Shown here: piece by piece, positions 1 to 12,288 of the stretch | Layout: each line of letters opens with the position of its first letter | Position numbering within the stretch: position 1 is the first letter of the stretch | Origin: Syngnathus acus | Lineage: Eukaryota; Chordata; Actinopteri; Syngnathiformes; Syngnathidae | Length of the DNA: 64,000 nucleotides | Reading direction: 5' to 3' | Assembly (NCBI RefSeq): GCF_901709675.1 | Contig: NC_051088.1 | Span: 14,487,693-14,551,692, forward strand | Translations under genes and position numbers: made by a program | Notes under the pieces: generated by a model | What the model saw: only the letters and a program-made list of their open reading frames with translations | What the model was told of the DNA's origin: nothing | Databases searched by the model: none

Positions 1-634
1 GCTCCACAGTTTTTCGGTCTCCAGACAGGAAAGAAAGTTACATCAAAATGAGGTATGTGGTTCGAGGGCGTTCCAATGTGCGTGTTTAGCTCGGGGATAT
101 TTCAGGGAACAGCGCAGGAGAGAACACGACTGCTCTGTGGTATCCAGTTACAAAAGCGCTCATGAGTCAGCTTGGTACCAGATCAACTGGGTGTGGCAGG
201 GCGTTTCTCTAAAAGAAAAAACATGTTCAGTTTGTGTGACTAATTAAATGACACATCCAACTGGGCAGGACAATACTTTTTTTATATATATAAAGAGAGG
301 ATTTGAGAAAGTGTCAAGACTCAGTCGAGCATTATGAAAAGTTACAATCTCGGCTGGTGCGGAGCGGCAACTTTCACGTTAACCTCTACTCCCACCTAGT
401 GCATGCAAGGTGAAGTACATTTTGAATGTGTTTTAAAACGTCAACAAGTGATTGGGCGCTTATGATACTCGTTTTTGATACCTGCGCTCTGAATTTTCGA
501 ACGGTAACTTTGAATAGCCCTCTAAATTTCTGCACGGTAGTGAACCAGTGTGCGCTTCACGCATAGTTTCGAACACGCCCCAAGTCATTCATTTACATAA
601 CATACAGTCTGTGCGCCATTTGCAGCATTTAAAG

Positions 635-932
635 TCCATCCATTTTCCGTACCGCTTGTCTCCACGGGGGTCGCGATCGTGCTGGAGCCTATCCCAGCAG
701 TCATCGGGGAGTAGGCCGGGGACAACCTGAACCGGTTGCCAGCCAATCGCAGGGCACACAGAGACGAACAACCATCCGCGCTCGCACTCACACCTATGGA
801 GAAAACCGGTACCCGGAGAAAACCCACGCTGGCACGGGGAGAACATACAAATTCCACACTGGGATGGCTGGAGGTGGAATCAAACCTGAACTGTGAGGCA
901 AACGTGCTGAACAGTGCCCCACCGTGCCGCCC
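635..932 (-). mobile_element. tRNA-headed teleost SINE, (ATGG)n-tail family, inverted copy
   Basis: Read on the minus strand, this begins with a tRNA-like head (GGCGGCACGGTGG, cross-over to a degenerate B box around 890-900), continues through the family body (GTTCTCCCCGTGCC, CTGGCAACCGGTTCAGG, GGCTCCAGCACGATCGCGAC) and ends in AAAATGGATGG at about 635. Other copies or fragments of the same family lie at 3702-3760, 30338-30398, 36017-36120, 40000-40372, 48897-49112 and 61349-61395. Family identity is from memory of teleost repeats, not from a database. Confidence 0.7.
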
Positions 933-1010
933 GCAGTTAGTTATATTGAAAACTCTTAATTAACGTGGATAAACCCCTTAAAATTAAACATCTCGTTTAT
1001 GGAAAAAATA

Positions 1011-1084
1011 GATTTGAATTTTGTGTCTAATTAATTTGATGACTTCAGATTTGAATTTTGTGTCTAATTAATTTGATGACTTCA
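1011..1084. repeat. 37-bp perfect tandem duplication
   Basis: The unit starting GATTTGAATTTTGTGTC at 1011 is repeated at 1048. The two copies appear identical, which suggests a recent duplication. Confidence 0.9.
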
Positions 1085-1133
1085 TACAGGGAAAAACCCA
1101 TCAAAATTAAAATCAAGATAGCTGACCACCATG

Positions 1134-1422
1134 CAGAGGCGTAGCCAGGAATTTTTCCAGTAGGGGCGCACGCCCACAGGAAAAAAAATCGAACATCACC
1201 CACGCCGTTCGCTGATCGCTAAAACAACATCCGGGTCCGAGAGGCAAACGGTGAATGGATAACATCGCGCACATAGAATAGCGCAAGCACATTCGCACAA
1301 GACCGAAAGAAAAAAACGGCATGAAAATGAAGAATCAAAAAAGCTCGATTTATTTCAACCGGGGCGCAGGGAGTCCTAACCGGGGCGCCGCCCCGGCTCG
1401 CCCCGGCTTGGCTACGCCTCTG
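1134..1422. mobile_element. Non-autonomous hAT-type MITE
   Basis: The element has terminal inverted repeats: the left end is CAGAGGCGTAGCCAGG and the right end reads CAGAGGCGTAGCCAAG on the other strand, so 14 bp match perfectly. It is bounded by a perfect 8-bp direct repeat CCACCATG (1126-1133 and 1423-1430). An 8-bp target-site duplication with short C-A-G-starting ends is the hallmark of hAT transposons. At 289 bp, with no transposase frame, it must have moved in trans. Confidence 0.8.
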
Positions 1423-1884
1423 CCACCATGTTCATTGAACATGTCACCAGACCACCCTGTGTAAAGGGGATTTCTCATTTGTACCAAGCGAACAATAAAC
1501 TTTTCTATGGGCACTTCAGAAGCTGTTGACAGTATCTTTACCATCAAACATATCTAATATACCCTGAGGGGGGGGGGAAAAAAAAGGAAACTCCCGAGTG
1601 GTTGGTTACAAGGGAATTCTTTGTGGTAAGTTTGTTCAGCATCGTAATCTTCCATTTGACGCCTTCATTTTCTGCAGAAAAACTTTTATTGCTTACCCTG
1701 AGGATAACGGTGTGTCATCCTGAGTACAGTGCTTTTTCTAACCGGTGACCCCGAAAGTGAAGGCTACTGACCAAGTAGAGAATTACCTTCATCTAAGCAA
1801 GTGGACAGTGGAGCTACAAAGAGTACAATGTAATGTCACAACATTATGAGGAAGTACAAAAATACGTTTTTTCTTTTACAGTGA

Positions 1885-2012
<128 letters not shown>

Positions 2013-2259
2013 AAGTAGAGTAGCGATATAGCTATGAATTATTGAAGAGTTGGGTCATGTACATTGCCACTTTTAACTGACTTTTTTTTTTTTTAAAAAT
2101 ACAGTACAGAGTTCAACTCTGTTTTCTGACGCCCCTGACCGCAGATGACGTCTTCATTTTGGGGGCGGAACTAAAACGAGTCAGTTTTGTTTCCGTCCAG
2201 GCGACCAACGGCACTGCACACACAATCGAACACCGGCAGGAGAGGCAGGAAGAAGAATC

Positions 2260-5200
2260 ATGAATCCACTGTCTACTTTGGTGCCTCTTCTCAAACTGTA
2301 CTACTGTGGAATCAGAGTTCTCATCTACCAGATGTTCAACAGATCTTTCACACTTCCAGGTTGGTTATATTATTGTTTTCATATTTTAACTAGCTTCTTA
2401 AAAAATATTATTGATTGGATGTTTTATTTATATAATGTTACAAAATATTGGCAGGAAGAAAATAAAATAAATAAACGAAAATTATTTGTTATTTTATTTT
2501 TATTTCGATTGATTGATTGCACATGTTAACATAAATCAGAATCAGCTTTATTGGCCAGGTTTGTCCATGCCAAACAACCAAAATAAATCAAAATGTTTAA
2601 AAGAAAGAAAAACAAACAGAAATATGAATATAAATTGGCTAAATTGGTAAACAAATGACTAAATTGGCTAAAATATGTCTCCCCCTTATGTGCTTTTTTG
2701 TTTTGTCTTTTCAAACTTAATGTTTCAATGCCACAAGTTCTTGGTTGTTAGTATGGCACGATAGGCAATGGATGGAAATATCTTGCTTATCTGAATCTGT
2801 CGCCATCATCATCTTCAATACTTAATGCTGTACACTCCTCCATGTCACTGCTTGCATCTATTTTGACAAGTCAGTAGACTAAATTAACAACATTAACATT
2901 AGGCCTACTCCCCTGGCCATCATCTGTTCTCCTTATTTAATGATCGACACATTTATACTTTAAATAATATTAAAGATAGCCCACTCTGCTAGCTGCCACC
3001 TGTGATTGTTTTCTTTACTGATACCACCAGCATGAGTACGCACCGATACCGAGTAACCAAGACCGCTAGTCACAAAATAAAGAAATAAAGCCCTTTTGTT
3101 TATTTCCACAAAATGCAGAACAGTCACTCTGCAATAGAGAATTTAAGTCCAAAATAAAACAACTAAATTTTGATGTATGTTGCCTGTATTGCATTCATCA
3201 GGAAAAAAAAAAGACCTTATTAATGCACTGAATAATAACAACGTTCTATTTTTTTCAATGGTTGTGTAGTCAGAAAAGTCAAGAATTTTTGACTGATCAC
3301 CCTTCACATCTAGACACTCATTCATTCACACACTGTAGAGCGTAAACACCTAGTTTGAGTTAAATACTAGAAATGTGTTTATTTTTAACACAATCAGTCC
3401 AAAATAGTTTGTACTTTTCCACAGTCTGCTTTATTGCTAAAGGTCTGACTGGCAAAGTAGCTGAGGCCAAACAAAGCCATAAAATAGTTTAAAAACGAAA
3501 AAAATCCAAACCAAATTGTGTGGTGTAGCATGTGAGACTCACAAGAAGGGCATTATGCATTATGCAGCCTTCTTACTCCTAATCTGTCCAACAATGCGAC
3601 TCCTTTAACTGGTTGTGTGCGATTTATCCCAAAGCATGACAAATGGATCAAGACCGACCAGCTACTGAACAGCTCTCAGTATGAAAGAGGACAGACAGTA
3701 CACCCTCCATCCTTCAATTTTCTGCACCGCTTAATCCGACGAGGGTCGCAAGTGTGTCTGTTTTTGTACAAAGTGACTTGTCTTTTTCTGGTGGCTTATT
3801 TCTCTCGATAAAATGCAGATTTTATTCTTGCTAGATTGTGATTTTCTGATTATTATTTTACACATTTGTGACTGCTATTCTGTCCATTACCATACTCAGT
3901 GAATAATGCAAAAAATTAGACACTGTTAATTAATTTATAAGTGAATAAACATCTAATTTACTGTAACTCTACTTTAATAATCAGGATACTAATGTGCAGG
4001 GTTCTGCAGCAAATTTTTCTGAGTGATCAGCCATAGACTAGTTTTTCTACTATTCCAAATTTGAATGTGTTTATTTTAGAATTGCATGTGTACCTGTGGC
4101 TAAAAAGCGAAGTGTGGAGAGTCACTGTTGCCCGACGGTAAAAGTGTATTAATGAATGCAACGATTATTTATTATCTTTTAATCCAAGGCAGTTTTTCAT
4201 TGGACTTTTTTTTAGATTTCGAAGAACCTTTTGACCTATGTTCTCTTGTGGTCCCGTCTCCTTTCTTACAGTCTTACAGAAGCAGAATGGAAGGGTTGGC
4301 ATTGTCACTGGCGGTACAAGAGGAATGGGTTATGAGACTGCAAAACATCTGGCAAGACTTGGCATGCACGTCATTATTGGTAGGCTTTTGCATCACGCAT
4401 GTTGGACTAGAACCTTCCTTTTGCATTTTAACGTTACCAATTTTGGAAATGAGAACTAAATTCTCTTCCAACAAGTCAAGTAAATTATTTTGTCAGGTAG
4501 ATTAGTCTTATTCTGATGACATAGCCTCAACTTTAAACCATATCTAATAGTAATTACCAATCAATTATTTGATATCATTGTTGTTCAATATATTTTGAGA
4601 TTAATGTATATTTTTATGAGTTCTAAGTATTCGTAAAGATCTACTTGGTTACTAACGACCCTCTTCATCATTTCCAGCGGGGAATGAAAACGAGGAGGGC
4701 TTAGCTGCTGCACGAGCGATTCAGGGAGAATGCACCGAGGGCAAAGGTAATTGTTTTTCATTCATCGTCACATCGCTCCATCATCAAAAATGACTATTGA
4801 CTAATTTGTAATCTATTTCCAGCCGAGTTTCTCTTTATGGATCTGACTTCTCTGAATTCAGTGCGAAAATTTGTCAAAACGTTCAAAGGCCGAGGGCTTC
4901 CCCTGCATCTTCTGGTTAATAACGGTAGGCTGTTTTGTTTTTCTATTGCATCTCATCAACATACTTTTTTGTTACGTAACGCTACAATTGTAGACTATAT
5001 AATATTGGATCGTATGTGTGAGTAGCAAGGGTGACTTACGGCTGACCCACAGAATGACCCATAATTTTTGGGACACTTTTCAGTACATATTGGGAACGTT
5101 TTTGCATACAAATACGACATGTCGGTCCTTAGCAATAAAGCCCTCTACTGCACTGGTTATTTTCATGTTGTTTTTTTAAGCGTGTTTTTTTAAGCGATTG

Positions 5201-6987
5201 GGAACATGTATTGCTGGTGATACGTTTTGGAGTTGCTCGACTGTCGCGTGTCCAACAAAATCAGACTGTTGTCGGTGCTTTTAGATTTTCATCTCTCAAA
5301 TCCTTTGCTCATGCTGGTGGTTTTTACAGTTTTGGTGGTCTGCAATTTGAAATTCGATGCAGAAGAGATGAGATCAAAGAAGATTCTTTTGCATTCCTCG
5401 GTGTAGAAATTGACCTGAGGCACTTGCTAATTGAGCCCAGAATAGGAGTGCTGTTTCCCTACCAAGTAAGCCCAAGAAATGATGATGAGTCATGGGGTTC
5501 ATCAATCCACAGTGTAAAACTAAAAATACTAGCTACGGAAGCAACTGCTGTGACTGAGTCTAATTGGCTTCATCACAAGATACTAGATTGAATTGCACTG
5601 GTGAAACTTAGAAAGCTACTGACAAGAAGTTTGGGTTTGGGATTCATGGAATTTGCATTCATTTGAATGGGTATGTGTCACTTTGTGTAGCCGGGACCAT
5701 GCTGGTTCCTGAGAGGCAGACTGAAGATGGCTTTGAATTCCACTTTTCTCTCAACTACCTCGGCCACTTCCTACTGACCAATCTGCTGCTTGACCTATTG
5801 AAAAGGTCAGGGAGACCGGACTGCTGTTCCCGAATCGTCAATATGTCTTCTGCCACACACTATGCGGGGGTAATCCACATGGATGATCTCAACAGGAGGT
5901 AAAATAGAATCATGTACTTGATTGGTTTTCCTTCAAAGGTTATTTCCTGGTTGTTTCAACCTTTAAGTTCATAGGAACTCATTCTACAGAGCGACCTAAA
6001 TCGCTACGGCACAAACCTTCACACAAAATGTCACTGTTGTGGAAGCAGAAGTAACATATAGAAGTGTAATTATGGAGCTAGGTGATGTAAATTGTTGGTT
6101 GAAATCGGGGCGGGACTAGATAAGCAAAATTGCTTCATCCCGTTGTGTATTTCGGCAAGTCATGTGTTGACAGTCCATGAAATGAAATTGTGATGAATGG
6201 TGACAATATACAAGCGAAATAAACAAACAAACTTTTTTTTTTTTTTTTAAATTCATCTCCCCCAAAAACTATAAAAAAAAAAATGTTTTGTTTTTCAGCG
6301 AATAGTCAAGAATGGGCACCACAAAAAAAAAGAGGCAATTGGGTGATTTGTGAACGGCAAACCGTGAAAAGGCTGTAATCGTATTGAAAAACAAAAGCTT
6401 TCGACATCCCTGATGGTATTCAAATGTTAAGTAAACGATTGCAACACATAGAATATCTAACCTCTTTTCCCCTTTGGCCAGGTTAAGCTACAGCTCCCAT
6501 GGTGCCTACGCCCAAAGTAAACTAGCCTTAGTCCTTTTCACTTACTACCTACAAGAGCAGATGACAGCCAAAGGGTTCTCGGTGATGGTCAACGCGGTGG
6601 ATCCCGGGATGGTGGACACAGCACTCTACGACAACCTTTGGAGCTTGGCGCAGGCGCTCAAAAAGCCATTTGCAAAGACTTTGTTTAGGGTACGTCAAAC
6701 ATCCATGTGTCAGTCTTTAATTATCTCGTTTTTTTTGGCCAACAGTTTGACTACCTTAAAAATGAGCTTTGTTGCTATCACTTTTCTTTTGTTTTCCCTC
6801 TCAGACTCCAGCAGAGGGTGCCTCTATAATCATCTATGCTGCAGCTGCCTCCGAGATGGAAGGTGTGGGTGGCTGCTACCTCTACAATGGCGAAAAGAAT
6901 CAATCAGCCCCAGACTCCTATGACTCTGAGCTTCAAGCAAAGTTGTGGGAAAAGAGTTGTGAGCTTGCAGGCCTACACAAGGCCTGA
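2260..6987 (+). CDS. dhrsx: Dehydrogenase/reductase SDR family member on chromosome X (DHRSX)
   Basis: Short-chain dehydrogenase; the human orthologue acts at the ER in dolichol synthesis (polyprenol to polyprenal, and dolichal to dolichol). Seven exons join in frame: 2260-2359, 4272-4379, 4678-4746, 4823-4924, 5691-5898, 6482-6689, 6805-6987, giving 325 aa against about 330 in human. The N-terminal 30 residues form a hydrophobic anchor-like segment. Visible SDR signatures are the cofactor motif TGGTRGMG (residues 46-53), NNAG (125-128), the catalytic-loop serine in NMSSATHY (177-184) and the catalytic YAQSK (Tyr205, Lys209). RLGMHVII, LNYLGHFLLTNLLLD and YAQSKLALVLFTY match DHRSX closely, which separates it from retinol dehydrogenases. 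The start ATG lies in exon 1, and the exon 1/2 phase (1) fixes the acceptor at 4271/4272. It is convergent with slx9. Confidence 0.95.
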
Positions 6988-7673
6988 TGTCCGGTGTGGC
7001 TGTCCTTGCAAGACCAATAGATTCACATGACACACAAAACAGACAAAGGATCGGCGAGCAGACATCAAGGTTTTTCTATTGCAAATGATATCAGGTGTTT
7101 GTTTATACACTCTTTAAAGTCGCAATCGTCATGTTGCAAAAATTAGAATGTTTCACATATATTATTTGATAAGTATTACAATAATGTGCCTTTGTTTATT
7201 CTATGCCAGCAATGTATAGTGACAGGAAGAGCAATTAAATGCTCTTCTAGTTGGCAACATTTTCTTTGAATCCGTTTCCTGATGGTGCCATGCATACAAC
7301 AGAATTTTGGCTTTGTGTTCAACAAAACCAGTGCAGATTTCTTAAGTGGATTTGTGGGTAAATTCATACAAGATCCTCAATATTTCAATATATTCAGTGT
7401 TTACAGAATATATACACTTTTTGCCACTTTTTTTTTCATATATATATATGAAAATGTATTGGCTTTGCAATATCAACCCTCTTCTTAGCCCTACTATTTT
7501 TGTTTGTTCTGGGTTTTTTTTTCAGCTGTAATCATTGTGTTGTCATCATGATATTATTTGGGTAAAGAATATCTGGGTCCAGCTTTTTTCAAATTCTTGC
7601 ACTTGTTTCCACAGGAGCCTCACAAATCAACCACTTTGCAATCACGTGATGCTGCTTGCAATTTTATGTGGAA

Positions 7674-7679
7674 AATAAA
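7674..7679 (+). terminator. Candidate dhrsx poly(A) signal
   Basis: AATAAA 687 bases after the dhrsx stop codon, followed by a T/G-rich stretch. It is the best plus-strand candidate before the slx9 3' end. Confidence 0.5.
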
Positions 7680-7992
7680 GATTTGTTTGACAGTGATAGT
7701 TGTCTAAAACTTGTGGGTCACACCCAGCTGTTGTCTTGTGCCCTAAATCATATCCATGGTATTGTTTGATTTTTAATTCTCTGAAAATAAATGTCCTCCT
7801 TGCTACTTTTGTGCTTAGGCTAAAGCAGTTACAGTGTATTGCTTTGGCCACATAAAGTGGCATCTTGGTGCCACGGAAAAAATTGGAACTAAGTTGAAAG
7901 CTTCAATGAGACAAAATTGGTTCTTTGAGTGGGGTGTTATCAAGTGCTATTTGTGTTACTGTACATGAAGCCATTATTCGTTAAAAGCAAAG

Positions 7993-7998
7993 TTTATT
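7993..7998 (-). terminator. Candidate slx9 poly(A) signal
   Basis: AATAAA on the minus strand, 118 bases past the slx9 stop codon. Confidence 0.6.
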
Positions 7999-8115
7999 GT
8001 CATTAGTTGTGACACAACAAAGACGCAACTTGTCTTTGTTGATGTTACAGTCTTTCGATAGTAAATATAATGGAGGGGAACACAGACCAATGCGTAAATA
8101 AACAGCGTACTGATG

Positions 8116-9540
8116 TCAATTGGAACCTTCTTCTAAATGTTTTAGTCTCTTCCTCAGATGCTCAGAGATGTCGTTGAGAGGATTCCTTTTGCCGCTGAGG
8201 ATTTTCACCGCCTCGCCAAACCTACTGATTTCTGACTCCCTGTGGTAAGAACACCAAAGAATGAGCACATTTCATTTGATGTTATGACTATAAATGATAC
8301 AAAAAAGAGCTTACAAGAATTTGCGTTTCTGTAGGGGCCTCATCTGACTGAAATCAGTTACTGCGCACTTCTTGACTGGCCTGGGGAGGAGAGAGGGACT
8401 GGTGAGTTTGTTTGACCGCCAACAAGCATATAACAGTGCATATTGTATCCTGAGCATTTTCAAACATAAAATTGTTGAACTGCATGTTTGTTGTAGACAC
8501 CTGGTCTACCAAAAATATCCAAGTTCCCACATGAATTTTATAGATCGACTTACACTGTGCTTTTCCGGCGAGCTGTAGCGGCTATGCGGGCTGTACCAGC
8601 TGGAGCGATGAGCTCGGACAGCTCAGGCAGGGCGTCTGCTAGCACGCTCATGTCTCCCACGACTGGAGTGGCCCGCCGCCGGGCCTGTGCCGCTTGACGC
8701 TCCTTTGTCAGCTTGATGACGCTGATTTCTGTAGAGGAAAGGAGGCAGGTAAATAGAAATGGCACCCGATAAGAGAGCTTGTGCCTCAGAATTAAATAAC
8801 ATTGGAAGACACGATATAAAGAATGGAAAATAATTAACTTACTGTTTAGCCATCGCTCCCTCCTTTCTTTCATCTTTTCTTTCTTTGACTTCACTTTCTT
8901 TGCTTCAGAAGTATCTTTAAAATCACACACAGAGAAGTGATGGGGCACGCGAGTGTTGTATGACATTTCACAACGATGTTGGCAAAGCTTACCGATCTTG
9001 GCAGGTATGGGGGCTACTGGAGGGTCTTTGAATGTTAATGTTTGCCTCAGGGCATCTGGAGCTATTTCTGTGCCTGCAAATATCCCACCTGGGGAAGACA
9101 GTTGGATGGGGGCCTGCATAATTATGCATTAGAATTAGAGGTGAAGCAATGTATTTATTTGGCAATCAATTATTCAGTGGATAGAACAATCGACTATGTT
9201 CAAGATCGTTTTCATCTAAAAAACAAATCATAGCATAGGAGATTATTTTGCTGTCATCAGTAGCCTAATGCGATCGGACCAAAAGTAGCATGTTATTGTA
9301 CTCAAATTGTCTTTAATTTGGTAGAAAATGAGTTGGTAAGCAAAGTAAAGGAGACGTTTTTCAGTCGGTACTTACTTGTATATTCCCGGTAACTTTAGGA
9401 GAGCCATTTTCCACTTGTGAATGACTTGGTTGGAAGGAGAAAGGTTCGTCCGAGGATTTGGACAAAGCACAGTCCATCCACGTTAGCTTTACAGCTTTCT
9501 GGTGCAATTTCTGCCGGACGTTCTTAATTTTTCCAACCAT
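8116..9540 (-). CDS. slx9: SLX9 ribosome biogenesis factor (FAM207A)
   Basis: Orthologue of human SLX9/FAM207A (C21orf70), related to yeast Slx9, a nucleolar factor for 40S pre-ribosome maturation and export. Six exons on the minus strand: 9540-9376, 9113-8993, 8914-8843, 8728-8554, 8380-8315, 8239-8116, giving 240 aa (human about 230). It opens with MVGKIKNVRQKLHQ, the family's conserved start. Diagnostic blocks are KKEKMKERRERWL (exon 3) and RRRATPVVGD followed by LADALPELSELI (exon 4). The protein is basic with Lys/Arg runs, as expected of a nucleolar protein. All introns have GT-AG borders and the phases agree. The start codon at 9540 lies about 500 bases from the clic6 stop. Confidence 0.92.
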
Positions 9541-10035
9541 TTTTACAACAACAAAAGCTCGTTTTGCAAAATTCTTAGATTATTTTTCTTGGCAAACACG
9601 ATGTCGAGGTTCGGTTTCGTTGACATTAGTGACTGTCTTCTTCGTCCACCACAGTCTGAGTCGAGCTTGATGGAGCACTTAGCGCCATCTAGTGTTCTGG
9701 GGAGTAACACCCCCAAACAACAACAAAAACACCCATTCACTTTACGTACTCTGAAATTAAAATACGAGTCAAAAAAAAATTGACAACTTAATTTAGATAG
9801 CTTCCACCTTCATCTAATGGGATTTGTGTTGGCAAAATGAAATTTAGGGTCACAAAACGAGCATAAGGTAACTTTATTAAAGATGAGACATTTTCCATAA
9901 TTTGTTGAGTGGTCATCCTCAGATTAGTCATTATAATAATTAATCAAATAAGTTTCATGTTAAATTGTCAGTGCAAAATGCTAGTTTGCTGCATAGTTTG
10001 CCTACCTTTGATCTAGATTATTGGATGACTTGACC
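9541..10035. other. slx9 promoter side and clic6 3' UTR
   Basis: slx9 and clic6 are in tandem on the minus strand, so this 0.5 kb holds the clic6 3' UTR and the slx9 upstream region. No other coding signal is seen. Confidence 0.6.
9873..9878 (-). terminator. Candidate clic6 poly(A) signal
   Basis: AATAAA on the minus strand, 158 bases beyond the clic6 stop codon. Confidence 0.6.
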
Positions 10036-12238
10036 TCATTTAACTTTTTTGACAACATTAGCGTAGGCAAACTCAATTTCCCTCTCGGCAGGGCAGGTGC
10101 TGTTGAATTCCTCTCTCTGATAGGCACAGTTCAAATACCGCCAAACGCCTGTCATCTCTGCAGGGATCTCAAATCCACGATATTTCTTGGCTACAACCTG
10201 GTAAAAGAAAAGAAAGGAAATTGCAGTAGAAAACTTTTGCAGATGACCATGCGCCATCCAGTAAATGCAATGTAGAGCAGTGAACCTTTAGGATGTGTAA
10301 TTTAGGAAGCAGGTTACAGTCGGCCAGGGTCAGCTCTGGTCCGTCCAGGAAGCTTCTGGTGGACTCCGGAACATCTCCCGAGGCATCACCATCAATCTCA
10401 GCTGGCAGGGGCGTCCGTAGGAAGTCGTCAAGATGGCGAAGAGACTTCAGCAGTGCTTTCTCTAAGGCTGGACACAAAGACAGGTTAGGGCTACATTTTG
10501 TACGATTATAGTCACAAGAAAAACGCTTCTTTGTCGCCTACCATCATTGGTTTCTTTCCTTGGATTCTTGATATAAGCGGAGAACTTGGCAAAGACATCA
10601 ATGCCAGCTGTGTTGGCCTCTGGGTGTTTCGGTGACAGTTTTGGGTAGCTGATAATACCAAAACAACTTGTAACAGAATAAAGCCTGAGAACATGACTTT
10701 TGAATGGACACGTCTTCCTGTTCAATGTTTCAGTACTCTAAAGGAAGCATATGTGCTTCCATTTAAGCGCAGAGTGTGAGGATTTCTTGTTTATTACTAC
10801 AGTGTAGCGCGCTCGTGTTTGTGTACCGCGGTGGCGCCAAGTTCTCCTCCAGGAACTCCTCGATCTTGTTGACATCAACCTTGACCTCTCCGTTAAAGGT
10901 CATAAATGGAGGGTTGGTGCCTGGAGCAAGGTCTTTTAAATCAGCAGGTTTTCTGAGAGCACAAAAGATAAGATGCCAGGCCGGGCCAGGTCAGAAGTTG
11001 TTACGTTAAATAAAACAAAAACATAAATGTACAGAACTTTGAATAAATAAACAGGGGCTTCTCGATTTACTGGTACAATCTTATGGTGGCCATGTGGTAA
11101 ATAAAAATGTGTATAAAAGTTGTAACGCGCATATATACTATATATAAAATATACATAAAATGATCAAGTATCGTAATTTAAAATGTAACAGTAAGAATTA
11201 CCGCTTGAGGTCAACGGTGGTGACATTGAAGATGACTCCTTTGAGCCAGAGGATCATAAAAAGTCGCTGAGAGAATGGGCAGTTACCGATGCTCTCCCCA
11301 TCACTGCCCGCCTACGCACACACACAGACACACACAGAAACACACACACGCATGCACGCACACACACACAAATGAAGGAATCTAGTGGAGGAACGTATAG
11401 ACCAGCAACAACAATATATTTTTTGTGAATATCTGACAAAGAGGTTATTGGCTCTGATAATTGTTTTGATAGTTTTTTTTGTTTGTTTCTATTGGTAGAG
11501 TGCACCCTCACAAGCTTTTTTTTTAGGTGAAAAGAGATGTTGGACTTTCCACTGCTTATTTTGTCAAAATAAACTTTTTTTTTTTCCAATATCCTCAGAT
11601 GACAACACAGCATTAAACAATACATGTCAATAGGGATGTAATTATAATGGAAGGTGGAACAAACTAAGAGAGCAGCAACATGGGGAAACAAGACAGGGAT
11701 GATTAATTGCAGCGATTTCTAAAAGCATGAAATATAAAGGTGATGGATGTGTACAGTAAGTGTTCTGCTTCCAGGGCTACTGCGCCCACAATGCTGAACA
11801 CCAAACAGCAGGCTAATCAGCTTACAGAGTGAGAATGCAGAGATTAGCCTTCTAACTCCAGCCGTATAACATTCCTACCCTACAGTTAATTGCTCTCAAC
11901 TTGGTTCCAGGAATATTTGCAATAATTATTGATATTTGATCACTTTTATTCACCACTTCAAATATCGTCTCAGATGCTAACTAATTGTAGGGGAGTTTGA
12001 ACTTGATTTGGTCAGCCAACAAATTCCCCAACAAAGGCGATTTTTGTGACAAGCAATTCTCACATACAGTATTAGCACATTTTTTCAAGGTATTAACCCA
12101 TTCCTGCTGGCAATGGTGGGACAAACAGGTTGCTACCAATTGATAATTTAAGTTTAGATACGGGTACGTATTGTACTTTGTATATGTAGTTTAACGTGAG
12201 GTTTTACTTTTACAACCTACATTTGAACACATCACATC

Positions 12239-12288
<50 letters not shown>

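Larger units (their letters stand above)
6988..8115. other. Convergent 3' flanks of dhrsx and slx9
   Basis: Contains the dhrsx 3' UTR and the short slx9 3' UTR. A dispersed repeat begins near 7210 (TATAGTGACAGGAAGAGCAATTAAAT) and resembles sequences at 35155 and 38675. No additional gene is seen. Confidence 0.6.
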
